DNA of 64,000 nt, from contig MU385760.1 in NCBI GenBank assembly GCA_022497155.1, positions 310,001-374,000 on the forward strand, given 5' to 3'. The notes beneath the pieces were generated by a model that was not told the origin of the DNA, did not search any database, and worked only from the letters and a program-made list of their open reading frames with translations. The position numbers and the translations under genes are program-made. This stretch comes from Whalleya microplaca. Lineage: Eukaryota; Ascomycota; Sordariomycetes; Xylariales; Xylariaceae. Below, one piece after another: positions 1 to 12,794 of the stretch (the first letter of the stretch is position 1; each line of letters starts with the position of its first letter).

Positions 1-476
1 CCACGACGAGTAACATCATCCTGTCCTTTCCTTTGCTCTCTTGACGTAGGAACTGGCATCTATAGGACTACATAGTCAGGAAGGTGAGCCAGAGCTCATA
101 TTCACATAATAGCATGTGATTTCAACTGCGTCCTCATCATCACCGTCACCATCACCGTCACCATCACCATCACCATCACCAGCATTCAGCATTCAGCATT
201 CAGCATCAGCATCACCACCTTGTTTGTTGTTTGTGTCGTTTTACCGTCCCCCCCCACTGCACTATATTCAATGGCCAGACAGCATCAGAACGAGGGGATA
301 GAGAAATAATATAATACACCGGACAGAAGGCAATCGAGACATCCTCCACTTTCCACACTCCACGCTGCGTTCTAGTTCTAGCTCTACCCTCTGTCCCGTC
401 TTCTATCTATCATCTTTCATCACCCTTTAGGCCCAGAGCGCGCGCGCCCCCCGCTGAGAGGGCCAGGTTAACAGCC
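1..476. promoter_or_regulatory. Upstream region of the ING/PHD gene, with simple repeats
   Basis: No gene was recognised. Positions 134-180 are a CACCAT/CACCGT hexamer tract followed by AGCATTC repeats to about 203. Positions 340-420 are CT-rich, as is usual for a fungal leader just before a start codon. The 61-codon Ser-Pro frame at 116-301 is a translation of the microsatellite. Confidence 0.5.
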
Positions 477-1865
477 ATGCCTAGAGACGACCTCTCCATA
501 GACTTCGTGAAGAAGATGGCGCCCTCCGTCGAGGCCCAAGACCCGGCCATGATCCTCGAAGATTTCATCCACCGCACCGCCAATTTGCCCGAGGAGATCC
601 GCTTCATCCAGGACGAGATTGCCGACAAGGACCGTTCCTACACCGAATGCGTCAAAACCATCGAAGATTGCGATACCAAAATCCAGCGCTGGATTCGTGC
701 GAATGGGAGCCACCAGCACAACCCGCGAGAGCAGCTGCTCCGAGACACCATCCGCGAGACCTACGCCCGAGCCGATAAGCTCGCCGAGGACAAGATCATC
801 CTTGCCCAGAAGGCGCAGACGCTCTATGACAAACATCTTCGCCATCTCGATCTTCAGATCAAGCAGCTATGCGACAGAGGCGAGCCCGGCTTCACCGACC
901 CCGACGAGATACCCTCGACCGTACGACCGAGCGCCGCAAACAACAGCAACACGAGCCTGCGTGTATTGGCTGTCACGACAGCCTCGACGCCGCTCAACCC
1001 GATCAACACCAATGTCACCCCAAATGGAGTAAGGCCATCCAATCCTCAGATCCGCACCACGCAGTCTCAAATCCACGGCTCCAATTCCGCACCTACCTCT
1101 CCCGCCGCCAGCATGATCATGAACCGAACCCAACGCGAGTCCTCCGCCGGACCTGGAAGCGGCGTTCCTAAGCGGGGCCCGCGGACGAATCCAAGCCTAG
1201 GCAGCGTGCCGGCAGCCTCGAGCGGGCTTGCGCGCCATTCGTCTCTCGGACCCGGCACGCCCAAAGCGGGCACGCCAGCGGCGACAGCGCGCGCCGGCAG
1301 CGCGGGGCCCCGGGCCATCAAGGCGGGCAGCGTAGGGCCGGGGCGCAAGGGCACGCCGTCGGCGGGCGTAGGCCGCAAGAAGCCTCCGAGCTCGAAGTCG
1401 ACGCTCTCTCGCGTTAAGCGCGCGGGCGTGTCCAAGGGATCGCCTGCGTCGACGGCCGACAGCGAGCTCTCGGACGCGGCGGACTCGGCCCCGTCGTCGT
1501 CGCGCGCCGGCTCGCGCGCCGGCAGCGGCACCCCGGTGCCTCGTCCACAGAACAACACCAACAACCACCACCACCACCACCACCGACCTCCTCACTCGAA
1601 ACAGCACGTCGACGGCGACGGCGACGAGGACATGGCGGACCGCGGGAGCGACACGTCGGCGGGCGGGGGCTCGGACGACGAGGACGAGGAGGGCAAGCGC
1701 TATTGTCTGTGCCAGCACGTGTCGTATGGAGACATGGTGGCGTGCGACAACCCGGCCTGCCCCTACGAGTGGTTCCACTGGTCCTGCGTCGGCCTCAAGT
1801 CCGAGCCCGAGGGCCGTTGGTACTGTCCCACGTGTACCGAGAACATGAAGAAGAAGGGAAAGTAA
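477..1865 (+). CDS. yng2: ING-family PHD-finger protein (Yng2/NuA4 type)
   Basis: Chromatin reader expected to bind trimethylated H3K4 and act in a histone acetyltransferase complex. It is a single exon of 462 residues. The N-terminal ING domain (about residues 20-140) is helical, with the characteristic NLPEE segment. The middle (about 160-395) is disordered, rich in Ser, Pro, Gly and Ala, with a run of six His. The C-terminal PHD finger (about 411-456) keeps the Cys4-His-Cys3 ligands, visible as [17 protein letters not shown] and WYCPTC. The finger resembles yeast Yng2 more than Pho23 or Yng1, but that choice is a judgement by eye. The linker is far longer than in the yeast protein, as is common in filamentous fungi. 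The start is the first ATG after a CT-rich leader. Confidence 0.9.
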   Translation: MPRDDLSIDFVKKMAPSVEAQDPAMILEDFIHRTANLPEEIRFIQDEIADKDRSYTECVKTIEDCDTKIQRWIRANGSHQHNPREQLLRDTIRETYARADKLAEDKIILAQKAQTLYDKHLRHLDLQIKQLCDRGEPGFTDPDEIPSTVRPSAANNSNTSLRVLAVTTASTPLNPINTNVTPNGVRPSNPQIRTTQSQIHGSNSAPTSPAASMIMNRTQRESSAGPGSGVPKRGPRTNPSLGSVPAASSGLARHSSLGPGTPKAGTPAATARAGSAGPRAIKAGSVGPGRKGTPSAGVGRKKPPSSKSTLSRVKRAGVSKGSPASTADSELSDAADSAPSSSRAGSRAGSGTPVPRPQNNTNNHHHHHHRPPHSKQHVDGDGDEDMADRGSDTSAGGGSDDEDEEGKRYCLCQHVSYGDMVACDNPACPYEWFHWSCVGLKSEPEGRWYCPTCTENMKKKGK

Positions 1866-2790
1866 GTAATTAGGAAGGGGGAACTGGGAGCTGAATACTG
1901 GTATGCTAGATCAGATCCGCTTATTAGTACATACAAATGATGGATGGTCCTCCTAAGAGTACAGCACCACAATCTCGTCAGCATGGAGAGACTTTGGGAA
2001 ACAAATCCCTTCAAATGAAGCGGATGGATACGTTCGCTGGTTGGTAGAGGTGCCAGGGGAAGACTCTAAGGGGGCCGGACGGACAGACAGACCCAGATGA
2101 AAACGGACGGATAAATGCAGACAATTAGTTTAATATCACGTCTAAGCAAGATTCTACACGAGACCATGAACGAAGGAGTAGTTGGACTTTTGACAACCTG
2201 CCCACCGCCGTGGTTGTGTGCTAGGGCCTGTATTCTAGCTACTCTATCTACGTGGCATCCAAGGCAGCGGAGGGCGGCATGAATCACGGAGACGATAACG
2301 GTCACATACCGGAGAGGTGAAGGCGCTTGCCATGTATGCAACAGCAGCTACGATGGGTAGGATCCACAGTAGTATACGGTACGACGTGGCCATATATCCA
2401 GGCATGCGGCAATCAGAGCCCTCCAGACTAAAATTACAGCACAAGAACAGTGAACAATGTCGCTGCGTATCGATGAAATGGACCATCGCAATTCTTACAC
2501 GGGACCACGGTGATGATCACCGTTCCGAAACCTAATTATAAACGCCGTAGCATTGATTGTTTGTTGTATGTACTCGAAAGTGCCTTTTTATTGCATTATC
2601 TTTCCCGGCGTCTATATACGCCCATGTTTATTATCTGTCCCTGCATACACTATGCCCACCTCTATAGTGCCCTTGTAGAAAACAGGGCAAGAGCGCCATT
2701 CCATACGAAATGTTGTAGACAGTAACAGCGAAGAACAACCTGCCAAGGCAGGGAAAAATCGAAACAGACACACAAGAACGTAGTCAGAAT
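1866..2790. other. Convergent intergenic region (3' ends of the ING gene and UGP1)
   Basis: The two flanking genes converge here, so it should hold both 3' untranslated regions. The open frames (largest 91 codons) show no family motifs or splice-linked partners. I see no other gene. Confidence 0.5.
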
Positions 2791-4989
2791 TTAGTGTTCC
2801 AACAGACGCAAGCTACCTTGGACAACGACGTTCTCCAAGATGGATCCCGGTGGGATGTCGATGGTGGAGCCCTCCGTCGCAACGATGATGACGGTTCCCT
2901 TGAGCGTGACACCCCGGTGTAGGTTAACGTTGCCGGTAATGGTGAGGTGGTCGAGTTCAATGATCTTGGGGATGGATGGGATGCGCTTCGTGAAGTCGGA
3001 TACCTTCTTGAAGTCGCTGCCAAGCTTGATGAGCGGCGCGCCACCAAAGCGCTGGGGGCTCAGTTGTAACTGGCCATGCTTCACGGCATACAGATCCGAC
3101 TTGACGAGCATGAGATCCGAGCAAGTCTTGACAGGCAAGAACCGGCGCCGAGGTACGTTGACACCGTGGGCGTTGCGGAAGTGGCGAATAGCAGCACCAA
3201 CAGCAGTCTCCAGCTGGAGAATAGAAATATCGGACTCGCCCTTCTTGTCACCAGGGATGGACTTGCCGTTCGGGATGATCTCCATTTCAAGTTCATCGTT
3301 CTCGACGACGCGCTTGATGGCCTTAAGGTTCATCCAGATGTTGTTGGTGTTGAAGTACTTGAACTTCTTGATCGACTTAAACTCGTTGGTGTGTTCCTTG
3401 GGCACCTGGGCGATTTCCAACAGGCGAACGGAACCCTCGTAGTCGATGATGGTGCCACCCTTAACATCAGCCTTGGTCTTGTTGGTTAACTCCATGATGT
3501 ACTCGGATTGCGTCTCGGCCATGTGCTGCAGAATGCGCAGGTCTACAACGGCCCCTAGGTTGTCAACATTGGAGAGGAAAATAATCTCGATTCCGCGTTC
3601 AATAAGCTTGTCAAGGATGCCGGAGTTGTAGAGCGACTCGAAGACATCACCGTGTCCGGGGGGGTACCACTCGTGGATGGGGGAGTCGAAGCTCTTTGGG
3701 ACGGGCAGAAGCGAGTCCTTCAGGATTCTCGGATATCTCGACTGGTTGAAGGTGAGAATATCAACATTGTGACCCTCGTACTTCTTGATAATAGCGGCGG
3801 TGTCGTCGTTCGTGTTGAACGAGTTCATCAGGATGAACGGAACATTGACGCTGTACGTTCGGTTGAGGTACTCGACTTGTCGCACCGACATGTCGAGGAA
3901 AGACATGCCATCACGAACTTCGATAACCGACTTCGGACCAACACAGCCCATGGAAGTACCCAGGCCACCGTTCAGCTTCAGCACAGCGAGCTTATTGAGG
4001 AAGCCGACAGATTCAGAGTTAGACAGGTCCTCGTAGTCAACAACTTGACCCTGAGCGGGAGGCGCAATGCGATCCCAGTCACTACCCAAACCAATATTAG
4101 CTTTATTCCGTCGAGTGAGATTATTCTTTCAACATACACGGCGTTGCCCTTGGCCTTATCGTTGAGGTATCGTCGGAAGAGAGAGAAGAAGTTGTCCATT
4201 TCCGTCTCAAATAACTATAGTAGTAGGTTAGTTGGGGTACTAGGGTCATACAGGGAGGTCGAGAAATCCTTGCCTTCTTTTCCTCGGGGTCTTGGACAGT
4301 CTCAGCGAGCTCGGTCAGAGAATTGCGCATTTGCGCGGCAGCGACATTAGTCGAGGCATTCTCGAAAGCCTTGTGGGAGTCAGTTAGCGAATTCGACATT
4401 GTAGCTAGATGATCAACAATAATAAACAGGAGAAAATGAGTGTGGAAGAGTTGGCAAAACTTCAGAAAGCTGAATTGTAGATGTAGAAAAAGCTACGCAG
4501 GCCAAATGGGGGAGACATGTGGTGAATGTTGGGTATAAATGGACAGGCAAATCTGAGGTGTCCTGAGGTGTCTATGTGACAGCAGCCAGTGCCTTGGTAG
4601 TGATGACAGGCCAGTGATTCAGAGTTTCTGAACTTCTCGGCGGCCCAAGGTAGAATGAGCACGGCCTTGTTACTTGTATTTCTGGAAGCAACCATGTTGT
4701 GTTCAACAAGGTCCCGTGGCTCGCGGTGTCAAGGCAGGTGTCGAGGCAGGTGTCGAGGCAGGTACTCCAGACACGTCTTTGAAGTCGAGTATAACTGGAA
4801 GAGATACAAGGAACAAAGCGGGGCGACACTCGTAGTGTCTTTGTCCTCCTCGAAGCTACAAAAAGAAGCTATACTCACCATGTGTGAACGAGTTTTCCCA
4901 TGGTGTCTGCCAGCGAAGTCGGCATCGGCGTCCCTGTCCGACTTTGGCTTCAGGTGGGAAGGCAGCGCGCTCTTGATTGCTTGAGCCAT
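2791..4989 (-). CDS. ugp1: UTP--glucose-1-phosphate uridylyltransferase (UDP-glucose pyrophosphorylase)
   Basis: Makes UDP-glucose from UTP and glucose-1-phosphate for glucan, glycogen and trehalose synthesis; cytosolic. Rebuilt exons: 4989-4879, 4369-4274, 4214-4138, 4081-2791, giving 524 residues, the usual length. Exon 1 encodes [16 protein letters not shown]. Joins give AFENAS, then [14 protein letters not shown], then [16 protein letters not shown], which match the family. The nucleotide-binding loop [16 protein letters not shown] lies at about 131-146, and the C-terminal beta-helix ends in GSLRLLEH. Intron 2 appears to start with GC (GCAAGG at 4273-4268), because the nearby GT donor would create a stop. 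Intron 1 is long (509 bp) and contains a 12-mer repeat. An in-frame ATG at 4399, ten codons before exon 2, could start a shorter isoform. Confidence 0.95.
4726..4763. repeat. 12-bp tandem repeat in UGP1 intron 1
   Basis: The unit GTGTCGAGGCAG, with one variant copy, is repeated about three times inside the first intron of UGP1. Confidence 0.7.
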
Positions 4990-7900
4990 TGCGGGCGAAG
5001 AGTGTACCAATGAAGAATAACTGTCGGTTGAGAGAGGTCGCAAAGTAAGGGGGGCGGAATGGAAAGCTCTAATCTGCAGGAGACAGAGAGAGGTATGGTA
5101 TGGTATGGTATGGTATGGAAGTGGGAGAAGAAAGGAGGTGAAGTTTCCAGAGCGCTTTGATGATGTTTAGATTTAGCTCTAGTTAGTAGGGGAGAATGGC
5201 GGGGTAAAATGGTATGTATACAAAGTAATGTATGTATGTATGTATGTATGTATGTATGTATGTAGGTAGGTAGCTGCTGTGGAGCCTTCGTCGTTAACTC
5301 GTTAACTAATAAGAGGTACTTATATAGGCTCTAGCAAATGATTTGGCGAGCTGTCGTCTTTTCCTGTACACAGAGAGGGAGGGGTCAGCATGGTTACTTG
5401 GTTCAATGTTGCTTGTGTGGTTGCTTGTACTGCGTTTTACTGCGGTTTACTGCGCTTTACTGCATAACTGACGTAATAACGGCCTGAAGCAGATCCTTGC
5501 CCGCTTCAGACACACACACACCTCCCCTTCCGCTTCCAATTATACACCTTTCCTGCCCATCCCTCCCATTTGCCCGGCTTGTGACAGCCCAGTCGGCCAG
5601 TATAACCTCTTGAAAAGTTGAAATCAGGTGTTATATATATACTTGGAACAACCAATGGGTCACTCGCCGGCTGTGTCGCCATTCACACTGAAGCCCCGAG
5701 TGGGGATGACAGAAAGCTTGCGTGGATCATCGCTGCTAGGAAGGGAAGATCTGAACGTACCTAGTCGAGAGCTACACTCAACACTGGGGGTCTGACGGAA
5801 TCGCCAAATTAGAGAGGATAGTAGTAATCAGGACAAAGGCCAGAGTTGGTGGTTCGCAGATCAGAGGAGAGGTGCGCCCTGCGCCTTTTTATTCTCGTTT
5901 CGCTCCAATGGTCACCATCTGTCACGTCCGGTAGTGGAGATAATTCAAAGTACGGTGTACGTCCGAAAATCAACGGAAAAAAAAAGCCTCCCTCCAGATG
6001 GATCAGAATTAATTTCTCGACGAGCAAACGCCGCCTGGTCGTAGCCGTACTTTAGCACCCTTATAGCTTTGGGCGACAAGGATGCGTGGTGTCTAGGCCA
6101 GAGGTTGGTCCATGATCCAACCACAAATCCGCCGTCAACGACTCGGGGGGCTACCATCAAACGTGCTATTCGGATCTAGTGCTATGGTACCATGCGTGCG
6201 TAGCCACCAATTTTCCATGCGGGCTGGCGGGATGCCGAAGACTCGGTGAGACTTCAAAGTTCAGAGTAATAACAACGGTTTTGCCCTAGCAGCCATACGC
6301 ATAAAGGTTCGAGTGCCGTCTACCATGTAGGCGCTAATGAAAGGGTAGCTTGCATATGTGCATTGCCTAGTCCAGGGTCCTGAAGTTGGTGTGGCTAATA
6401 TTATCTGGTTTCGAATTATTATTGACCTTCTGGCTGTATCTTGCATCCTTTTATTTTCACGTGCCAGCTCTTCGTTATCTAAGTAAGACAAATGGCCGAA
6501 CCGTGATCTTGATATATCTACTAATGACGTATTTGAGTATGTTAGTGATACTTCAAGTTACTTGTAAGTTTAGTGGCACTGAGCCTCATTACTAGCTAGT
6601 TTCACAATAGCTCACTGCTCGCTCTCGCACACTCTGCTTCGTTATGGACCAGCTTCACCAGCACTACGGGAACTAAACTAAAAAGTAAGTTCGGGAGCTT
6701 GACTCAGGTCCACACCGGCCTGCACGCAGCCAACATACACCTGGGCACTTGAGTGGCTTGACACGAGGTCAGCCTTCATAGTACAAGCTTTGGCGGGGGG
6801 CCATAGATACTTTACGTATTGGCCTCGTCATGAGCATCTTCAGCTATCAGATATCAGCGAGGCGCTCGTCTATCGACAGCCCCCTTTTATCTATTGAGGC
6901 GTTTGTTGCCGATAAACTACTCGTATATCATGATGTTTACCTAACCAAAGTGGCTAATCGAGCTTACAACGGATATGTGATATCGACTTACTATTGAAGT
7001 AGATCTTCATACTTGATTTGCAGAAAATAATGACATCCGTGAGCAATTAACAGTTTAATGATCTTCTGATTATTCCTTATGTATTCTGACCATTATTGAA
7101 GCTATGGACTTTTACCTAACAGCTTGTGATACTTACTCAGATATTGGTTTATACATTATGCTCTACCTTTGCCATATGCGTGCCGCATGCCGCGTGGCTT
7201 AGATATATCACATATCAATGACCATTTGATAGGACTGGAAGCTATGTGGTCTTGCCGCGCCTGTACTTTTATCAAGTGCGTGGAATAATTACGGATCATG
7301 TTTTATCGGTGTCATCGTAGAGGGAAGGCATATCCATCTCTGATTAATGAAGTTCTCCTACTAGACAACAGGAAAGTTGCGTCACTTAGCTGCTTGGCAC
7401 ATTCGCCATGACATAGCTATATCTAGACTGACTCAAGCGACACCAAGCAGCCGCCATCGGCGAAATTGGAGAAGGTATCCCCAGACTGCGTATGGCAGAA
7501 ACCATGAAGGCCAGGCCAGGTCATTGTACTCTGTATATACCGTTTCATCGCAGGTAGGTTTGCTCATGTTACATGATGTAACTTTTCTCCATCCTGACAC
7601 GAGGATGAGTAAACGTCTTATTAAACTTGTAATTGCAAAGGGACACGTAGATACTGCAATGGGAAGGCATTTTACGGACAATCACATACCAACCACACTC
7701 TCTAATCCTGTTGTATGAGCTATGCGTATATGGACTAACAAACAATAATCTCAGTATTTATTATTTGGTAAAATATTGAGATGTCGGTATGCTTAATTTA
7801 TATTGCACCAATATGTAGTAAGTACTTGCGCCGGGCATTTCCCACGTTGTGTGAACCGAGGCATGCAGAAACCGCCCTGGAGCAGCATGGCGCTAGGTAC

Positions 7901-8549
7901 TTCCCGTCTCGCAGAGAAAACCCATGGACTTACATAACCGGTAATGTTTATAGTTATTCCCATAATTCGTAGTCTAATTATGTTTCCCAGAACGATCTTA
8001 TAAAGCGAAGTCAGGAGGAGATCTGCTCACATGCCAAAAACACCACTTGAAATCTAAATTCCCGCAACCCAATTTTCGACTCTCTCGCTGCATTTACCAA
8101 TATATATGCGTACATATGTAGAAAATGCACCCAGCTATGTAGGTATGTATTGCACCAACCACCGACGGGAGGTAATCTTGCAATACCTATGTACATAAGT
8201 AGGTACGTAGCCGATGAGTGCCATGTGGCAGATGTTAGCGTATCCGTCGGCCCACTCCATAGTTCTAGATGCGCCCCGTTGCGGCTGACCGCTGCCCCTG
8301 AGCAACTTCTTTTCCTGCTCACCTATTACATGATGCATCGGTCAGCTTCTAGACTGCATAAGCCTCGTGTTTTTTAGACATCCTCAGATAGATGCCGTTA
8401 AAGGCCCCAATACCTATTGAAAAGAGTTACTGGATCCGAAACAGAGTTAATCACGTCCCGTGGGAACTTCATTGGCGCTCCGTGGTTCCTTTCATCCCGG
8501 CCAAATCTCCTTAGCAGCCACACTATTTTGCTTATCACCTTTAAGCGAG
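4990..8549. other. Intergenic region between UGP1 and the DUF3605 gene
   Basis: About 3.5 kb between two divergent genes. The first 350 bp hold microsatellites and probably the UGP1 promoter. The rest is moderately AT-rich. The longest open frames are about 110 codons and lack recognisable motifs. I see no gene or RNA here. Confidence 0.5.
5092..5272. repeat. Microsatellites upstream of UGP1
   Basis: A GGTAT pentamer run (about 5092-5118) and a long TATG tetramer run (about 5229-5272) lie 100-280 bp upstream of the UGP1 start, in its probable promoter. Confidence 0.8.
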
Positions 8550-9266
8550 ATGGGGAGTGTTGACGGCCTGCCTTATTGGCAAGTGAACATTCCCGAGGAT
8601 GAAAGGACAGATGAGTGCCCAGAATTTCTTCGCAATCTTAGTGTCAAGGATATTGGTATCATCAGCACGCCAGACTCGGAGTATCACGTTATGACATGGC
8701 CAGGGGTGCAGAAGATAGTTGCAGACAACCAGCTGAACCTGTTTCAGAGGGCTCCGTCTGAGCTGCGACAATATCTAGACTACGTCTGGAAATTGAAACA
8801 GGACTACGGAAGTGTGATGGAGTTCATTCTCACCCAGCGACTACAGTGGGCGGCGCCAGTGGTGCCCAGAGGTAACCCTTTCGAGTTCGACGATGATATC
8901 AAGGTTCTATGGAACGACTGGCCCTATGGGATTGATAAGAGGATAGTCCATCTTGTCGTATGGACGAAATTTGATCTAGCAGAAGATCCTGTCACGGACG
9001 ACCTCACAGACGAGGCCAGGGCCGAAATTGATCTGTATGTGCAGAAGACTTTGGGGGGTAGAGTGCCAGAAGGTCATGTAAGTGAGATTTGACAATGCAT
9101 CTGACAACACATTAACACGCCAGTGTAGTATGTGTGGTTCAAGAACTGGAGGTCGTTGAAGTCTGTCCAGGCCGTGGAGCACTTCCATGTTATGCTGTTC
9201 GACCCGGATCCCAAATTTATTGATGAGATCACACACGGCGATGTTCCTGCGTTCCACAAGGTCTAA
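8550..9266 (+). CDS. DUF3605 family protein (N-acetylglucosamine-induced protein 1-like)
   Basis: Fungal protein of the DUF3605 family, annotated elsewhere as N-acetylglucosamine-induced protein 1; biochemical role unknown. Exons 8550-9077 and 9129-9266 give 221 residues. The join (donor GTAAGT, acceptor TGTAG) restores GHYVWFKNW, and the following segment [13 protein letters not shown] is the family's conserved C-terminal block. Other typical pieces are PYWQVNIP near the N-terminus and [10 protein letters not shown] in the middle. The frame is open upstream to 8460, but that codon is GTG; the ATG at 8550 gives the expected N-terminus. Confidence 0.85.
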
Positions 9267-10439
9267 ACATGCTTAATCGTTTGCTGGGCGTTCCGCATAA
9301 AGGGCTGATAGATTCACAAGACTATACGTGATAAATAGGTTTACAATGTCCCCTTCGCCTTGTAATAGATACAATTTAACTATAATGAGCCTTGATGGTA
9401 TTGTAGGATTTAGGCTAGGGTTTCATGCTCATCCAAGTCTTAAAGTACACCCGAATGACGGCCCCTTTTCTATGCTCCTTTTTATTCGTTACATAATAGT
9501 AGGGGAACATCAAGCTGTCCTGTTGCGAACAGAACTCCGAAATATCGGAACCTACCAATGGATGGCGAGATTTTATATGTTTTGCATCGGTCTGCATTAA
9601 ATGCCCAAGTCAGGTGCGCCAAATCCCGCAAGCCTGACATGCCGTCTATTTGTGATCATGTTGAAAGCGTTATTCCACAGTGTCTAAAAATATTGTAATA
9701 CTAGCTGGTTGATCAAGTGCGAATAGAGATCTTTGAAACTTTAGGACTCTAGATTTATGTAGTGTTTTGGTGAAGCTTGAAAGTTGCAACTACTACCGAA
9801 CGAAATTTGCACCATCTAAATGGTTAAATTTCAATAAATCTGCTTGGAACTTCCACAGGTTATATCATCCCTCTTGTGTTTTGTAGGACATGGAAGCTGA
9901 TGTTTCTCAGCTGAGATCTTCACACTGATGAGCTCGAAATGACCCCCGTCCATGGTAAACCTAATATACGTTTAAAATATTTCAACCACAAGTCAGGAAT
10001 ACCTATTGACCCTATATAGTAAGATTATCTTCGGGCACAGACTGTGTAGGTTATATCTAACCCAAGCAACATAGTATGATAGGGAGCAACGAACTGAGGA
10101 CGACACCGCTATGAAGATGCTCTAAGAACATGATAGTATAATTTTTATCGAATCTATGTATTGACACACAGGCGAGGTGTCCCAAAAGCCTTGCAATGCA
10201 TAATCAATGAACCAAGGTTTTCTTGTCGCTTTGCCCAATGAACTCCGTAGAATGACCAGTACCTGAACCCTAGGCAGTGAATACAAATTCCAAAAATTGC
10301 CTGTTGAGTGATCAGAACAGAGCCAAAAATATATAGGCCGTCGAAAAACCCACGTAGTAGATAACGCCATCATGTTGCGAGCATATCTGTATATCATAAA
10401 CGCCAATATAGGATTTCAACATTTTCTCCATCAACCTCT
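9267..10439. other. Convergent intergenic region
   Basis: It lies between the 3' ends of the DUF3605 gene (+) and the FolB gene (-). AT-rich, no open frame above 94 codons, and no motifs recognised. Confidence 0.45.
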
Positions 10440-11462
10440 TCATGGCCCCATCCTCACTTCCACGGCAGGGCATTCAGCGAAAGGTACCGCAATGGGTTTC
10501 TCTAGGCAGATTTTGATCTGCCACCCTCGCTCCTTCATGGGCTTTGGGTCGTCCCCAATTCTGAAATCGTTGAGAATCTTGTTGGCCACATGAGTTCCAA
10601 GAGCCTCAAGCGTCTCGAAGGATGAAGACTCCATTGCCTGAAGACATTAGCATCGCCTATCGTACTCTTATTGACTGGAACTCACCTCTACTATAGTCCT
10701 TTCAAGATCGCTATGGATGTCATCGGTGACATCGAACCTGTCAATATCCACATCCGCAACGACCATCTGCTTAGCCGTCCTCTCGTTCGAGTTCACCCCA
10801 ATCAGAGTCGGTATATGTAGGCCGTGGACCCGTAGAGTCCGGGAATAAGACCGCAGCGGATTGTTCTCCAGCACCTCCTTGAAACACGCCGTCGTCGTCA
10901 AGCTGACCCCGGCCCCGAGAAGGGAAGCCTTCGGAAAATACATCGTGAGCGAAAGCGACCTAACCTTGGTGGCGTCCAGGAACGGAATCTGGTCCAGCGG
11001 CAGCTCAATACGGCTGCCATCGACGACACGGCCCGTCATGCGGACCCAGAGGAGCTCGAAGACGTCCGCGGTGCGCGGGGTCTTGGTCTTGGCCTCGGCC
11101 TGGGCGGACCCGGGAGCGGCTGCAGCCGGCGTCTTCGCCGGCGTGCCTTGCTCCCAGCGCTCGAGGCCGTCGAGCAGCGTCTTGCTCAGGTTGCCATAGT
11201 GGACGGTCTCGGCGGTGAGCTTGTCGGAGGCGGAGGCGGTGGCGAAGGGGGCGACGAACGAGATCTCGGACGACAGGAGCACGGGCTGCACCTTGTTCGA
11301 CCGGCCCCAGGCGTCCCGGCCGACAGGGATGGCGCCCTGCAAGTTCCGCACGCGGACGACGGCCACGGGCTCGCCGGCATCCGCACGCACCTGCCATGCG
11401 TTCACGAAGGGTGCGGGCGGATCTGGCTTCGGCTCTGGCTTGGGATCTGGTTTTTGCTCCAT
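10440..11462 (-). CDS. FolB (dihydroneopterin aldolase-like) domain protein
   Basis: Two exons, 11462-10686 and 10637-10440, encode 324 residues; the join restores TIVEAMESSSFETLEALG. The protein looks like a fungal stand-alone FolB protein with two related segments. The first (about residues 20-110) contains VVRVRNLQGAIPVGRDAWGR; the second (about 140-320) ends in RGWQIKICLEKPIAVPFAE, typical of FolB-family C-termini. The folate enzyme in most fungi is a trifunctional protein, so this separate protein may have another pteridine-related role. A Lys/Pro/Asp repeat follows the start. The frame is open upstream to 11699, so an earlier start (for example the ATG at 11501) is possible; the chosen ATG directly precedes the family-like region. 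Confidence 0.75.
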
Positions 11463-12093
11463 TTTAGCGCTGGATGGTGTCTTCCACAACGAGGATAGCA
11501 TGGCGCAAAATTGTTGTTGTGGTGAGGCTTCCTTAGGCGCTACCGAACTTGATGACGCAGGGTGGGGAATAGGGAGCCTAAACCACTGGTTACATATAGA
11601 CTGAATTTCCAGCATTAGGTACCTAGGTAGATGCATGCAGAATCCAGCTAAAATGGTGAAGAGGTCAAGCCAGGTCATGGAATAGATCTTATTATTCACG
11701 ATCTAGGAGATGTCAATTTCTATGAGACAGAGGAATTGCTAAAGGGCCTTGACGGTTACGGAATAATTCTGGTTGCGATGTTCATTCTATTATACCCACT
11801 ACCTAAGTGAAGTACTTACACACTTACATACCTCAATCTCACTCATAGGGCCAGCTCCAGATACGAAGCAGAAGCATCCACGTATTGTATGCCACTTGTT
11901 GCACAGAGATCAGAAAAGAATCAGCGCTTTCATCATCATGTAGTCTATCCCGCATCTCCCGGGTGTGAAATTCTCCTATGGCCGTCTCAGCCAACGCCGA
12001 GATGATGTTAGAGGACTCGCTCCGGAACCCGACGCTTGTCAGGCTTTCAACAAGACACGATTAAGCCCTTCTGTGCATTGCAAGAGGCGTGGC
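11463..12093. promoter_or_regulatory. Upstream region of the FolB gene
   Basis: About 630 bp between the 3' end of the GNAT gene and the start of the FolB gene, both on the minus strand. It contains a TACCTAGGTA palindrome near 11619-11628. The open frame running through 11463-11699 may be partly coding if the FolB start is further upstream. Confidence 0.4.
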
Positions 12094-12794
12094 TTACGTA
12101 CTCTCGAAGGTGTCATATATCATCGACCACGTGTAGTGCTTCTCAGTCGCGCCCCATTTGCTCATATCGACAGACAGACACTCAACGTCACGAAAGCCGC
12201 ATTTCTTATACAGCGAATGTCCTGCCTGAGATGACTCAAGATAAGCAACCAGGCCCAGCTTTTTAGCCTCCTCCATCACCCATTTGACCAACAATGTTGC
12301 CGCTCCCCGACCCTGGTGTTGAGGATCCGTGTGAAGTAGGTGGAGGACTTGTATGCACATATTAGCCCATAGCGTGTGCAGCAGACACCCGCTCCGAGAA
12401 TTCCCGCCTACTTACAGACATATTCTGCCTTCTCCCGTAAAATGTTCGCTCTCTGATTGGCGATACCCCCGAACAGCAACTCGCACGCTTCGACATTACA
12501 TCCTGGCCCAAAAGCTCTCGGTGTAGGCTGAGGCTTCTCGGTGTAGATATGCCACTTTGCAAAAGCAATCATTTGCTCGCCATCGAGATTCGTATCAACG
12601 ACTTTCAGCCAGCGGGTCGTCTTGTCATCTCTGAGCTGCTCAGATATCTCCTTAACTCTGCAGTCTCTCGCTTCAGGTGGAAACGGACCCGGGAAAAGAA
12701 CCCGATTGAACGGGTTGGGCGCATATGCGTCAGCCTCGATCTCAACTGCTCGGCGTGCATCGGCTTCTGTGGCAGGCTGCAATTTGAGAGGCAT
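12094..12794 (-). CDS. GNAT-family N-acetyltransferase
   Basis: Acetyl-CoA-dependent acetyltransferase of unknown substrate. Exons 12794-12416 and 12347-12094 give 210 residues. The join (donor GTAAGT, acceptor ACAAG) restores AEYVFLHLLHTDPQHQGRGAA. The acetyl-CoA pyrophosphate loop (motif A) is QHQGRGAA. The later segment GLVAYLESSQAGHSLYKKCG is typical of motif B in fungal members with an N-terminal domain that begins PATEADARR. The protein resembles uncharacterised fungal GNATs with a roughly 210-residue architecture. It lies upstream of the FolB gene on the same strand but is separated from it by about 630 bp, so no functional link is implied. Confidence 0.88.

Noticed and set aside
1067..1778. 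Minus-strand frames opposite the ING gene
   Set aside because: Arg/Ala-rich antisense of GC-rich coding sequence.
8460..8549. Upstream extension of the DUF3605 frame
   Set aside because: Begins with GTG; the in-frame ATG at 8550 gives the family N-terminus.
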